Below are positions 26,424-35,534 of a stretch of DNA of 64,000 nt, piece after piece. Numbering within the stretch: position 1 is the stretch's first letter; each line of letters opens with the position of its first letter. The DNA comes from CAYUIG01 sp964444685 (lineage in GTDB: Bacteria > Gemmatimonadota > Gemmatimonadetes > Longimicrobiales > RSA9): the NCBI GenBank assembly GCA_964444685.1, contig CAYUIG010000012.1, forward strand, positions 1 to 64,000, in the 5' to 3' direction. The notes below the pieces were generated by a model. That model worked only from the letters and a program-made list of their open reading frames with translations. It did not search any database and was not told the origin of the DNA. Made by a program: the position numbers and the translations under genes.

Positions 26424-27500
26424 ATGGAGAATCGAGGACTGCTGTTCATCCCGGACATCAGCGGCTTCACCCGTTTCATCACCGAAACGGAGATCGACCA
26501 CAGCCGGAAGCTGATCCAGGAGCTTCTGGAGGTGGTGATCGATGCCAACGAGATCGGCCTCGAGGTGTCGGAGGTCGAGGGCGATGCCGTGCTGTTCTTC
26601 CGGTTCGGCGACCGCCCCGACGTGAGTCAGCTCCAGCGCCAGGTCGAGCGGATGTTCCGCGCCTTCCACGGCCGGCTCATGGCGTACGACATCGGCCGCT
26701 TCTGCCAGTGCCGCGCGTGCGTGTCCGCGAGCAAACTCACACTCAAGGTCATCACGCACTACGGCGAGTTCACGAGCTACAGCGTCAGGCAGTTCAACAA
26801 GCTGATCGGGCGTGACGTCATCGTCGCGCACCAGCTCCTGAAGAACGACATCGACCATCACGAGTACTGGCTCGTCACACCCGATCTCCTGCCGGACGGA
26901 TCGGCGGGCGCTCCGGCCGAGTGGGTCCGCTGGGTGCAGGGAAGCAAGAGCACCGAGGCCGGCGTGATCCCGTACCACTACACGTCGCTGAGCAGCCTGA
27001 AGCAGGACCTGCCGCCCGCACGGCTTCCGGATCTGGGGCTGGGGCGGACGGCGCGGATGTTCTCGGCGTCGCGCGAGTATGACACGCACATCATCGCGCT
27101 GTTCCATGCAGCGGGGAACTTCAGCTACCGGAGCCAGTGGCAGGATGGCGTCGAGCGCGTGGAGGAGCTGGACCATCACCTGCCACGCATCGGCACGCGC
27201 TGTCGCCGCATCATGACCAGCGGCGAGTCCATCGTCTACATGAGCAGCTATTCCTTCCGGCCGGACCACATCGAGTTCACCGAGACGGATGAGGCGAAGA
27301 CGTCCGCGTGGCACTACACACTCGAGCGCGTCACGCCGGAGCGCACGAAGCTCACGGTGGACTACCACATCCGGAAGGGGTTCCTGCGCGAGCTTCTCTT
27401 CCGTCTCACGCAGCAGCGCAGCATGGAGGCCTCGCTCCAGACGTCATTGCGGAATCTCGACAGCGTGACGACGGGTCTCCGCGTGTCGGCCGAGTACTGA
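26424..27500 (+). CDS. DUF2652 domain protein (adenylate-cyclase-like fold)
   Basis: The 358-residue cytoplasmic protein opens GLLFIPDISGFTRFITETEI, typical of DUF2652, a family related to class III nucleotide cyclases. Catalytic metal residues are only partly conserved: the first Asp is in IPDISGF and a possible second in VEGDAVLFF. The C-terminal half (from about residue 215) looks like an SRPBCC domain (FSASREYDTHIIALFHAAGN; YHIRKGFLRELLFRLTQQ). This fused arrangement is seen in the family. ATG 26424 is the start; no leader peptide. Three bases separate it from the serine hydrolase gene. Confidence 0.82.
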   Translation: MENRGLLFIPDISGFTRFITETEIDHSRKLIQELLEVVIDANEIGLEVSEVEGDAVLFFRFGDRPDVSQLQRQVERMFRAFHGRLMAYDIGRFCQCRACVSASKLTLKVITHYGEFTSYSVRQFNKLIGRDVIVAHQLLKNDIDHHEYWLVTPDLLPDGSAGAPAEWVRWVQGSKSTEAGVIPYHYTSLSSLKQDLPPARLPDLGLGRTARMFSASREYDTHIIALFHAAGNFSYRSQWQDGVERVEELDHHLPRIGTRCRRIMTSGESIVYMSSYSFRPDHIEFTETDEAKTSAWHYTLERVTPERTKLTVDYHIRKGFLRELLFRLTQQRSMEASLQTSLRNLDSVTTGLRVSAEY

Positions 27501-27503
27501 CGC

Positions 27504-28826
27504 GTGCGCAGCCGCCGCCTGCGCGTCGTACTGGCGCTCGCGATCCTCGCGCTTCTGATCGCGGGCGGTGTCACAGTGCATCGCTACCTCGCCGTCGGCA
27601 CTGCGTACCTTGCCCGGATGACCTGTTCCGGTGTCTTCGTTTCCGGGCAGCCCGCGGAACGGATGATCGCGGATCTCGCCATCGACGACCTCTCGTTCCT
27701 CCGTCACTTCCGCGTCACCACGGACGAGCGTGCCCGCACCGCAACGGCCAGTGCACGCGTCGTGAGCAGAACGGCGGCCTACCGGGATGAGTTCGGCTGC
27801 GCACTGGACGTGGCGGCGGACTCGTCGCCGGAACGCAGGCTCCGGCTGTCCAGGCCCGGGCTCGAGACCGGCACGTTCGACCCGGCCGTGATGCAGGTCG
27901 TGGACGCCGGGTTCGAGGAGCCGGACCCGGCCCTGCCGAGACGCACGCGAGCGGTCGTCGTCGTGCGCGGCGGCCGCGTCGTGGCGGAGCGCTATTCGCC
28001 CGGCGTTTCCGCGGAGACGCCGCTGATCGGCTGGTCGGTGTCGAAGAGCGTGCTGCACGCACTGATCGGGATCGCGATCGCACAGGGGCGGCTCGAACTC
28101 GACGCGCCCGCACCGATTCCGGAATGGCGAGACGACGAGCGCGCTGCGATCACCATCGAACAGCTCCTGCGGATGAGCAGCGGCCTGCGCTTCCGCGAGC
28201 TGTACGAGCCGTTCCGGTCCGATGCGCTGCCCATGCTCTTCGGAGCGCCGGACGCGGCCGGCTACGCGGCATCGAAAGAGCTGGAGGCGGAGCCGGGAAC
28301 CGTCTGGCACTACTCGAGTGGCACGAGCAACATCCTGGCGGCCGCGCTCCGCAACGCGCTCGGCGACGACGCCCGATACCACGCATTCCCGCGCGTGGAG
28401 CTGTTCGACAGGATCGGGATGTCGACCGCGCTGATCGAGACCGACGCGGAGGGCACGTTCGTGGCGTCGTCCTACATGTTCGCCAGTGCGCGCGACTGGG
28501 CACGCTTCGGCCTGTTGTACCTGCGCGATGGCGTCTGGGAGGGCGAGCGCATCCTGCCCGAGGGCTGGGTCGCGCACGCACGTTCGCCCGCTTCTGCGGA
28601 CACGACCGGCCGCTTCGGCGCGCACTGGTGGCTGGGCATTGCGGACGAATACTGTCCATCGAAAACTCCGCTTCCGGCCGACGCGTTCCACGCGATCGGT
28701 CATGAAGCGCAGTTCGTCACCATCGTTCCGTCGGCCGAGGTCGTCATCGTACGGCTCGGCCGCGCACGCCTGCCCGGTGCATGGGATCAGTGCCGATTCG
28801 TTCGCGACATACTGGACGCGCTCTGA
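27504..28826 (+). CDS. Class C beta-lactamase-family serine hydrolase
   Basis: The 440-residue protein has an N-terminal membrane anchor (residues 8-23) and the segment TCSGVFVSGQ typical of this esterase/peptidase subgroup. The active site shows Ser178-Val-Ser-Lys181 (WSVSKS) and Tyr in WHYSSGTSN, followed by FGAHWWLGIADEYCP and GHEAQFVTIVP toward the C terminus. Family members are periplasmic esterases, D-aminopeptidases or amidases. Start GTG 27504. It overlaps the metallophosphoesterase gene by 46 bases, within a plus-strand operon running from DUF2652 to the small barrel gene. Confidence 0.87.
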   Translation: MRSRRLRVVLALAILALLIAGGVTVHRYLAVGTAYLARMTCSGVFVSGQPAERMIADLAIDDLSFLRHFRVTTDERARTATASARVVSRTAAYRDEFGCALDVAADSSPERRLRLSRPGLETGTFDPAVMQVVDAGFEEPDPALPRRTRAVVVVRGGRVVAERYSPGVSAETPLIGWSVSKSVLHALIGIAIAQGRLELDAPAPIPEWRDDERAAITIEQLLRMSSGLRFRELYEPFRSDALPMLFGAPDAAGYAASKELEAEPGTVWHYSSGTSNILAAALRNALGDDARYHAFPRVELFDRIGMSTALIETDAEGTFVASSYMFASARDWARFGLLYLRDGVWEGERILPEGWVAHARSPASADTTGRFGAHWWLGIADEYCPSKTPLPADAFHAIGHEAQFVTIVPSAEVVIVRLGRARLPGAWDQCRFVRDILDAL

Positions 28827-29737
28827 TCGCGGCCGCACTGCTCGCGGCCTGCGGCGCGGACGATCCGTCTCGGCTCGGCCCTACCGAGATGGCGTTCGGT
28901 GTCTTCGGCGACGGGCCATACTTGCGGCTGGAGCACGGCCGCTACCGCGCAATGCTCGAGGATGTGGCAGCGGCGGACGTCGACTTCCTCATCCACGTCG
29001 GTGACATCCTGGCCGATGACTGCCTGGACGAGGTCTACATGCGGCGCAGGTCGGATTTCGATGCGCTGCCGCTCGCAGTCATCTACACGCCCGGCGACAA
29101 CGAGTGGACGGACTGCCACGACGAAGGCGTCGACCCGCTCGAGCGGCTGGGCGCAATACGGCGCGTCTTCTTCGCCGAGCCGGAACGCAGCCTCGGCGGC
29201 GAGCCCATCCCGCTGGAGTCGCAGGCGTCGAACCCTTCCTACGGCGAATTCCCGGAGAACGCGCTCTGGAGCGCGGGCGGGTTCGTGTTCGCCACAATGC
29301 ACATGGTCGGGTCCATGAACGGCCTGCGCACCTTCCGCGGTCGCACGGAGCGTCACGACGACGCGGTCGAGCGGCGCACGCGCGCCGCACTCGAGTGGAT
29401 GGACCGCGCGTTCGCGCGCGCACGTCGGGACTCCGCCAGCGGCGTCGTGCTCGTGATACACGGCAATCCCTGGGAGAACGAGACGGGATACGAAGACTTT
29501 CTGGCGCGGCTGATGGCGCGGCTGCGCAGCTACGATCGGCCGGTGCTGCTGATCCACGGTGACACGCACACGTACCGGGTGGACCAGCCGCTCATGGATT
29601 CCCTCGGCCGGAGCTTCCCGACCTTTCAGCGGCTCGAAACGTACGGATCTCCGACGATCGGCTGGGTGCGTGTCGTCGTGGACACCGCGGCCGGACGGAT
29701 CGCGCGCTTCGAACCGCGCTCGATGGGCATCTTCTGA
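28781..29737 (+). CDS. Metallophosphoesterase lipoprotein
   Basis: The 318-residue protein has lipobox LLAAC (Cys near residue 24). It has calcineurin-type metal motifs in order: FGDGPYL, IHVGDILADDC, TPGDNEWTDC (the GDNEW form of GDNH), VVLVIHGNPWEN and LLIHGDTHTYRVD (GxTH). It should hydrolyse phosphomono- or diesters at the cell envelope. Start ATG 28781, or GTG 28790, both inside the serine hydrolase gene. The variant GDGPY first motif (for D-x-H) suggests an unusual first metal site. Confidence 0.85.
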   Translation: MGSVPIRSRHTGRALIAAALLAACGADDPSRLGPTEMAFGVFGDGPYLRLEHGRYRAMLEDVAAADVDFLIHVGDILADDCLDEVYMRRRSDFDALPLAVIYTPGDNEWTDCHDEGVDPLERLGAIRRVFFAEPERSLGGEPIPLESQASNPSYGEFPENALWSAGGFVFATMHMVGSMNGLRTFRGRTERHDDAVERRTRAALEWMDRAFARARRDSASGVVLVIHGNPWENETGYEDFLARLMARLRSYDRPVLLIHGDTHTYRVDQPLMDSLGRSFPTFQRLETYGSPTIGWVRVVVDTAAGRIARFEPRSMGIF

Positions 29738-29811
29738 TACGGAGCGACCCACATGACGACCCGGTGCATACGCCTGCTGTTTGCGCTGTCGGCCGCGCCG
29801 ATCTCCGGCTG

Positions 29812-30384
29812 ATGGAAGACGACACGCTGTCCGGGCTGCTCGCGTTCCTGCGCGAGGCGGAGCGGCTGAAGAGCGTGGAGCGCACGGCGTGGACCTCGAC
29901 CGGCCGGCGTGAGAGCGCGGCCGAACACACGTGGCGGCTGTGCCTGCTGGCGATGGTGCTCGGCCCCGAGCTGGGCGTGGACACCGGCCGGCTGCTGAAG
30001 ATGTGCGTGATCCACGACCTGGGTGAAGCGCTCGGCGGAGATGTGCCCGCGATCGCACAGGATCCGTCCGTACCGAAGTCGGACGCCGAGCGTGCCCACC
30101 TCCTCGCCCTCGTCGCACCGTTACCGGATCCGGCGCGGCGCGAGATCGTGGAGCTGTGGGACGAGTACGAAGCCGCGTCGTCGCCGGAGGCGCGGGCGGC
30201 GAAGGCGCTCGACAAACTCGAGACGATCCTGCAGCACAACCAGGGTGCGAACCCGCAGGGTTTCGACTACGAGTTCAACCTCGGATACGGCGCACGCTAC
30301 ACGGTCGGGCATCCATTGATCGAGCGGATCCGTCAAATCCTGGATGCCGAGACGGCCGCGCGTGCGCGCGGGAGCGAAACGTGA
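29812..30384 (+). CDS. HD-domain hydrolase, YfbR/HDDC2-like 5'-nucleotidase
   Basis: The 190-residue cytoplasmic protein keeps the HD-domain metal ligands: His in AAEHTWRL, His-Asp in VIHDLGEALGGD, and the C-terminal Asp in KALDKLETILQHNQG. This matches the YfbR/HDDC2 group that dephosphorylates deoxynucleoside monophosphates. ATG 29812 follows a 19-codon frame (29753-29812) whose TGA overlaps it, so translation may be coupled. The stop overlaps the next gene (GTGA). Confidence 0.87.
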   Translation: MEDDTLSGLLAFLREAERLKSVERTAWTSTGRRESAAEHTWRLCLLAMVLGPELGVDTGRLLKMCVIHDLGEALGGDVPAIAQDPSVPKSDAERAHLLALVAPLPDPARREIVELWDEYEAASSPEARAAKALDKLETILQHNQGANPQGFDYEFNLGYGARYTVGHPLIERIRQILDAETAARARGSET

Positions 30385-30869
30385 GGACCATGGTGCTGCT
30401 CGCGCTCCTCGCCGCGCCGGTTTCGGCGCAGGAGCTGACGATCGATGCGACCCCGGTAGCCGGGAGCATCGGCTGGACTGCCGGAAGCGGATGGGGAATC
30501 GAGATCGGCGCGGGTCCGGAGCAGATCCGGGAGACCCTGTCGCCCGGAAGTGCGGCGACGGGCGACCCCGATTTCAACGAGTACGCGCACGTTGCACTCT
30601 TCCGGCGTGTGAAGCCGTCTGCCCGCTTCGAGGTTGACGCGGGCGTGCGCGCGGGGTTCGCGGAGCTCTTCACGTGCACGGCCAGCGACTGCTGGCCGTC
30701 ACGGTTTCTCGGCGCCTACGTGCAGCCCATGGTCGGGTGGCGGCGCGTCAAATTCGGCGTGCGACTGACCAGCGGCTGGATCCACGAGCGCGAAGAGGGC
30801 CAGCCGGCGGGCTGGACCGGCGTCGTCGCGATGACTCCGCTGCTCGTGCGCTATACCATCCCGCTCTAG
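30381..30869 (+). CDS. Small outer-membrane-type beta-barrel protein
   Basis: The 162-residue product has a signal peptide ending VSAQ, then about eight short amphipathic strands with Gly/aromatic alternation (GSIGWTAGSGWGIEIGAG; RFEVDAGVRAGFAEL; RFLGAYVQPMVGWRRVKFGV). Two cysteines in FTCTASDCWPS could form one disulfide in a loop. It resembles OmpW/OmpX-size barrels but no family was recognised. GTG 30381 overlaps the HD gene stop; its own stop overlaps the convergent PD40 gene stop. Confidence 0.65.
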   Translation: MRTMVLLALLAAPVSAQELTIDATPVAGSIGWTAGSGWGIEIGAGPEQIRETLSPGSAATGDPDFNEYAHVALFRRVKPSARFEVDAGVRAGFAELFTCTASDCWPSRFLGAYVQPMVGWRRVKFGVRLTSGWIHEREEGQPAGWTGVVAMTPLLVRYTIPL

Positions 30870-32005
30870 TAGTCCGGCGTCCAGCGCGGAAGCGCGTCGA
30901 TGCCGGGACTGTTCGTCAGGTTCGTGGCCCCGCTGCCATTCGCGTTCATGATCCAGATGTCGTGGTTGCCGGAGCGCTCCGATGTGAATGCGATGCGCGT
31001 GCCGTCCGGAGACCAGTCCGGGAACTCGTCGTCCGCGGGATCGTTGGTGAGACGCGTCGCGCCGCTGCCATCGGCGTTCATGACGTAGATCTCGGAGTTC
31101 CCATCGCGCGTGGATGAGAATGCGATGCGTGTGCCGTCCGGCGACCAGCGAGCATCGGCGTCGAAGCCGGTACCGCCTGGAGTCAGATTCGTGAGCCCGC
31201 TGCCGTCTGCGTTCATCACCCAGATGTCGCTGGTGCCGGCGCGGTTCGACGAGAAAAGGATCCGCGACCCGTCGGGCGACATGTGGGCGCCGAAATCGGA
31301 GTCGAGAGATGAGGCGGTGAGGTTGCGGGCATCACCGCCATCGGCATCCATGATCCACACATCGACGGACGGTCCGCGATTGCTCTGGAAGAGCACGCGG
31401 CCATCGCGTGTCCAGGTCGGGATGTAGTCGTCGTCGGTCTGGTTGCCGAGGTTCGTTGCACCCGTACCGTCGGCCTCGAGTCGATAGATCTGCCGCAGGC
31501 CCGCGCGGTCCGTGTCGATGATGAACTGCCGGCCATCCGCGGAGACGTCTCCAAGGATATCGGTGGCCGGATGATTCGTCAGCCGCTGAAGCCCCGTGCC
31601 GTCGGGGTTCATCGCGTAGATCTCACGGTTCCCGTCGCGTTCCGTCGAGAACACGATCCGCCCGAGGATGGCGGCCGCGCACGACAGCGAGATCTGGACC
31701 TCCGTGGTCTCCCCATCCGCAACGGTGACCGAACGCGGATTGGCGCCCTGAAGCGCACAGTTCGGTGCGACGTCTCCCAGCTCGAGATTCCGGGAGCCCG
31801 CGGGGACACCGGTGAGCGTCAGCGTCCCGTTCGCATCCGCCGTCGCGGCTTCATCCCCATCGAGCGACACGGTGTACCCGTCCGCATCGGGCGTGGCGCC
31901 GGTCGTCACAGTCGTGATCTCGATGGTTCCGCCGGAGATGGCAGCCGGATCATCGTCGCCGCAGGCGGTGAGCAGGATGAGCGGGATGAGGATGATGCGC
32001 TTCAT
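30866..32005 (-). CDS. TolB-like PD40-repeat lipoprotein
   Basis: The 379-residue protein has lipobox LILLTAC, an N-terminal beta-sandwich module (about residues 20-110, IEITTVTTGATPDADGYTVS), and then six or seven TolB/PD40 blades of the form WSPDGTRIAFSSTRDGNSEI followed by YVMNADGSGATRLTN. TolB-like propellers bind proteins or glycans in the periplasm; here the domain is membrane-anchored. Convergent with, and overlapping, the small barrel gene. A strong hairpin lies in the spacer upstream. Confidence 0.88.
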   Translation of the reverse strand: MKRIILIPLILLTACGDDDPAAISGGTIEITTVTTGATPDADGYTVSLDGDEAATADANGTLTLTGVPAGSRNLELGDVAPNCALQGANPRSVTVADGETTEVQISLSCAAAILGRIVFSTERDGNREIYAMNPDGTGLQRLTNHPATDILGDVSADGRQFIIDTDRAGLRQIYRLEADGTGATNLGNQTDDDYIPTWTRDGRVLFQSNRGPSVDVWIMDADGGDARNLTASSLDSDFGAHMSPDGSRILFSSNRAGTSDIWVMNADGSGLTNLTPGGTGFDADARWSPDGTRIAFSSTRDGNSEIYVMNADGSGATRLTNDPADDEFPDWSPDGTRIAFTSERSGNHDIWIMNANGSGATNLTNSPGIDALPRWTPDY

Positions 32006-32071
32006 CGGGCCTCCATGATCGAAGGAAGATCCGAGCGCCGGGACGTACGCAGGGAAGGAGTGCGCAGCCCA

Positions 32072-32112
32072 TCGTCAGGGGAGGCCCCAAGGTAGGCCTC
32101 GATCCCTGACGA
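32072..32112. terminator. Strong hairpin between Gfo/Idh and PD40 genes
   Basis: TCGTCAGGG-GAGGCC pairs with GGCCTC-(GAT)-CCCTGACGA around an eight-base loop, giving 15 base pairs with one bulge. It lies downstream of the Gfo/Idh stop on the minus strand, so it could end that transcript, although no T tract follows. It could also be a leader structure of the PD40 mRNA. Confidence 0.5.
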
Positions 32113-32161
32113 CACAAGAATCAATTTCGGGCCGTGTGACGCGACGGCCGCAGCGTGATGA

Positions 32162-33454
32162 CTAGCTGCCGACCGCTGCTTCGCGCGCGTGGCCGAACGG
32201 CGGCCGCGAGAGCTTCGTGATGCCGGGCTGCGCGACGGGCGGGAAGTTCAGCGGCCCGAAGTCGAGTGCCGCCGGCGTGAGATCGAGGTCGGAGACCATG
32301 ATCTCGTCCCATGTGATCTCGAGGCCCGTATACGCGGCCTCGCGCGCCATGATGGCGGACAGTGTGGACTCCGCCACCTGCACGCCCTCGTTGAGCGGCT
32401 CGCCGTTGCGGATGGAGGCCACGAGGTCCGCGTGCTCCTGCACGTACGGATTCACCTCGGGATCCTGCTTCTCCCACTCCCATGTGCGGCGCCCGCGGAT
32501 CCATGTCGAGCCGTCCGACGTCCCCTGCGTGCCCGCGAAGCGCTCGCCGACGTAGCGCGCCGTGCCATCCTGCTGCCGGCACATCGAGAAGATGCGCGCG
32601 CCGTTCGGGTACTCCAGCTCGATCGCGAAGTGGTCGAAGATGTGGCCATACTCGGGGCTCACGCGCACCTGACGGCCGCCGACGCCGTTGGCACGCACGG
32701 GATGCGCGCCGAGCGCCCAGTTCGCAACGTCAATGTTGTGGATGTGCTGCTCGCAGACGTGATCGCCCGAGAGCCAGGTGAAGTACAGCCAGTTGCGGAT
32801 CTGCCACTCGGCGTCGGACATGCCGGGCATGCGATCCGCCTTCCACAGGCCGCCCTGGTTCCAGTAGACCTGCCCGCTCGTGATCTCGCCGATCGCGCCG
32901 TCATGGATGCGGCGCATGGCCTCCACGTACTTCGGATCGTGGCGCCGCTGCGTGCCCGCGACGAGCGCGAGGCCGCGCACGCGCGCGAGCTCCGCCGTCT
33001 CGATCACGGAGCGCACACCCACTGGATCCACGGCGACGGGCTTCTCCGTGAACACGTGCTTCCCCGCCTCGATCGCGGCGCGCAGATGGAGCGGCCGGAA
33101 GCCGGGCGGCGTGGCAAGGATCACGAGGTCGACATCGGTCGCGAGCACCTTCGTGTACGCATCGAATCCCGTGAAGGTGGTGTCATCCGTGACCGCGAGC
33201 CTTTCGCCGATCGCCTCCGCCAGCGCGTTGCGGCTCCGTTCGAGCCGGTCGCGGAAGAGGTCCCCCATCGCGACGATCTGCACGTCGCCGCCCGCGGTGA
33301 CGAGGTCGCGCGCGGCACCCGTGCCGCGGCCGCCGCAGCCGATGACGCCGGCGCGAATCGTTTCGCGCGTGCCCGCGGCATGCGCACGTGCGGCGAGTGT
33401 CGAGAGGGAGAGTCCCGAAACAGCCGTGGTCTTGAGGAAGTCGCGGCGGTCCAT
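32162..33454 (-). CDS. Tat-exported Gfo/Idh/MocA-family oxidoreductase
   Basis: The 430-residue protein begins with a twin-arginine leader (MDRRDFLKTTAVSGLSLSTL). It has the Rossmann motif GVIGCGGRGTGAARDL, the EKP motif (HVFTEKPVAVDP) that holds the catalytic Lys, and the C-terminal alpha/beta domain with HIHNIDVANWALG. Such exported enzymes oxidise or epimerise sugars or glycosides, or act as glycoside hydrolases using tightly bound NAD (GH109-like). No sugar-binding partner is adjacent; the Tat TIM-barrel protein at 21891 is a possible functional companion. Confidence 0.9.
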   Translation of the reverse strand: MDRRDFLKTTAVSGLSLSTLAARAHAAGTRETIRAGVIGCGGRGTGAARDLVTAGGDVQIVAMGDLFRDRLERSRNALAEAIGERLAVTDDTTFTGFDAYTKVLATDVDLVILATPPGFRPLHLRAAIEAGKHVFTEKPVAVDPVGVRSVIETAELARVRGLALVAGTQRRHDPKYVEAMRRIHDGAIGEITSGQVYWNQGGLWKADRMPGMSDAEWQIRNWLYFTWLSGDHVCEQHIHNIDVANWALGAHPVRANGVGGRQVRVSPEYGHIFDHFAIELEYPNGARIFSMCRQQDGTARYVGERFAGTQGTSDGSTWIRGRRTWEWEKQDPEVNPYVQEHADLVASIRNGEPLNEGVQVAESTLSAIMAREAAYTGLEITWDEIMVSDLDLTPAALDFGPLNFPPVAQPGITKLSRPPFGHAREAAVGS

Positions 33455-33517
33455 GATTCGCTCGCTGGGCAGTGGGGTTTCCTCAACATGCCTCGCGCAT
33501 CCGCGCCGCGCGAGGGC

Positions 33518-34276
33518 TCAGCCTTCCGCCACCAGACGGATGCCGACGAAGGGCGCGTCCGGCAGCCACCACCGGCTCTTCGGGAGCTGCGGGTCCGTCG
33601 CGTTCCATGCCGGCGTCTGATGACGGCGCGCAGCGCAGCTCGCATTCGCGGGCTCGTCATCGAACGCGCCGCCCGCCGCCGCCGGCCGGCCGTCCGCACC
33701 CTCGATCCATTCGGCCACGTTGCCGACGAGATCGTGGATGCCGAGCGAGTTGGCCGCGAGCGCACCGGGCGGGTGCGTGCGCGCGTCCGCGTTCGCGCGC
33801 GTCCACGCACTCGCCGGCGACGACTCCGTTCCGCCCGCGCGGCACGCGAGCGTCCACTCCGCTTCCGTCGGCAGCCGGTACACGCGTCCGGTCTTGGCGG
33901 ACAGCCATGCGACGAACTGGGTGGCTGCGTGATGCGTCATGCCGATCGCCGGCCGGCCCGCATGCCCGAAGCCCTCGCCGGGCAGCACGTACGGCCGTGT
34001 CGGCCGCGCCACCGCGTCCGCGCCACCCGCATTGGCCGGCCGGTCGAGGCCGAACACGTACACGTCGTAGAGATCCCAGAGCACTTCGGTGCGCGAGATC
34101 CAGAACGGTGCGACCTCGATGTCGCCCGCAGCCGTCGTTACCACACCGCCCGGCACGCGCACCATGTCGAACTGCACGGCCGTGCCCTCGATCGTCTCGA
34201 CGTACGTGTCGGGTGTCTGCGCCGCGACGACGGAAGCCAGCCCGAGTAGCATCACCGGGACCAGGAATCGCATCAT
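33518..34276 (-). CDS. SUMF1-domain secreted protein without the FGE cysteine pair
   Basis: The 252-residue product has a signal peptide (ASVVAAQ). It shows the formylglycine-generating enzyme/EgtB-type fold: YRLPTEAEWTLACRAGG, GIHDLVGNVAEWIEG and a C-terminal PFVGIRLV in place of GFR. In FGE the active site has two cysteines a few residues before CAAR. Here SCAARR is kept but the preceding stretch (AFDDEPANA) has none. It is therefore probably a binding protein, not a sulfatase activase. Divergent from the RCC1 gene. Confidence 0.85.
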   Translation of the reverse strand: MMRFLVPVMLLGLASVVAAQTPDTYVETIEGTAVQFDMVRVPGGVVTTAAGDIEVAPFWISRTEVLWDLYDVYVFGLDRPANAGGADAVARPTRPYVLPGEGFGHAGRPAIGMTHHAATQFVAWLSAKTGRVYRLPTEAEWTLACRAGGTESSPASAWTRANADARTHPPGALAANSLGIHDLVGNVAEWIEGADGRPAAAGGAFDDEPANASCAARRHQTPAWNATDPQLPKSRWWLPDAPFVGIRLVAEG

Positions 34277-34331
34277 GTGCTACATTGGGAAGGAAACGCC
34301 GATCACGCCACACCGGACCAGATCGAAGCGA

Positions 34332-35534
34332 ATGCGCAGCCGACTGCCGTTGATCCTCCTGTTGCTGGCCGCCTGCTCGGATGCCGCCGGCCCCGGAGAG
34401 TCGGTGCGGGTCGACCTGGCGGCCGCGGGTTTCTCGCACACGTGCGGGCTCGCGAGCAACGGCGCGCTCCTGTGCTGGGGCGACGATGCCGCGGGTCAGC
34501 TCGGCGGCGCGGAGCCGGCATCGCTGCCGTGCAGCGGCTTCGAGATTCCCTGCCGGCCGAGCGCCTGGCCGGTTGCGGGACCGGCGGAATGGCAGGCCGT
34601 CGACGCAGGTACCACGTTCACCTGTGCGCTGGATGATGCGGGTGTGGCGTACTGCTGGGGCCGCAACGATCGCGGCCAGCTCGGCGTGGCCGGGCCGCCC
34701 CAGGACTGCGAGGTACCGCCGTACGGTCTCCTCATGGACTGCCGTCGCCAGCCGGCGCCGGTCGCAACGACCGAGCGGTTCAGGCAGATCACGGCGGGTG
34801 CCGAGCATGCGTGCGCGCTGTCGACGTCGGGCGCTGCATGGTGCTGGGGCTCGAACCAGGATGGAAGACTGGGCACCGGCGATGCCAACGATAGGAGCTC
34901 GCCCGCGGCCGTGACCGGCAATCATCGCTTCGAGGCTATTGCCGCGGGTGGACGCTATACGTGCGGCCTGCGCGTCGATCACAGAGTGCTCTGCTGGGGC
35001 GCGAACGCGAACGGTCAGCTCGGAATCGCGGACATTCCCGGGTCGCCCGTTCCGTTGCAGACGGAGCTGCTGGCCGTGGAGGTGGCGGGGATCACGGCCG
35101 CCACACAGCACGCCTGCGCGGTCAGCACGTCGGGTGACCTGTACTGCTGGGGCGACAACGCGTTCGGGCAGATCGGCACGGGCACGAGTGCGGAGACGCG
35201 TGTGCCGCCGTCGCTCGTTCCGCTCACCGGCCGCGCCACCGCCGCCTCCGCCGGCCACGACTTCACCTGCGCGCTGCTCGAAACCGGCGCCGTGCACTGC
35301 TGGGGCGCGAACTCCTTTGGCCAGCTCGGGGACGGCACGCGCGTGGCGCGTACGGGGCCCGCACCCATCGCTTCCGGCGCGCGCTTCCGCTCGCTGTCCG
35401 CGGGCTGGGGCCACGCATGCGCGGCCGAACGCACGGGCCGGCTGCTCTGCTGGGGCATCAACACACTCGGTCAGCTCGGTACGGGCGGCACATCGGATGG
35501 CGAGTCGGTTCCCGCGCCGGTCACGCAGGACTGA
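34332..35534 (+). CDS. RCC1-repeat lipoprotein
   Basis: The 400-residue protein has lipobox LLLLAAC and then seven RCC1-type blades. Each carries a cysteine near the first strand and a second in the CWG motif (for example HTCGLASNGALLCWGDDAAG and HACAVSTSGDLYCWGDNAFG). The paired cysteines probably close each blade with a disulfide, fitting an extracytoplasmic seven-bladed propeller. Bacterial RCC1 proteins have no known exchange-factor role. ATG 34332 sits only 55 bases from the divergent SUMF1 gene. Confidence 0.9.
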   Translation: MRSRLPLILLLLAACSDAAGPGESVRVDLAAAGFSHTCGLASNGALLCWGDDAAGQLGGAEPASLPCSGFEIPCRPSAWPVAGPAEWQAVDAGTTFTCALDDAGVAYCWGRNDRGQLGVAGPPQDCEVPPYGLLMDCRRQPAPVATTERFRQITAGAEHACALSTSGAAWCWGSNQDGRLGTGDANDRSSPAAVTGNHRFEAIAAGGRYTCGLRVDHRVLCWGANANGQLGIADIPGSPVPLQTELLAVEVAGITAATQHACAVSTSGDLYCWGDNAFGQIGTGTSAETRVPPSLVPLTGRATAASAGHDFTCALLETGAVHCWGANSFGQLGDGTRVARTGPAPIASGARFRSLSAGWGHACAAERTGRLLCWGINTLGQLGTGGTSDGESVPAPVTQD

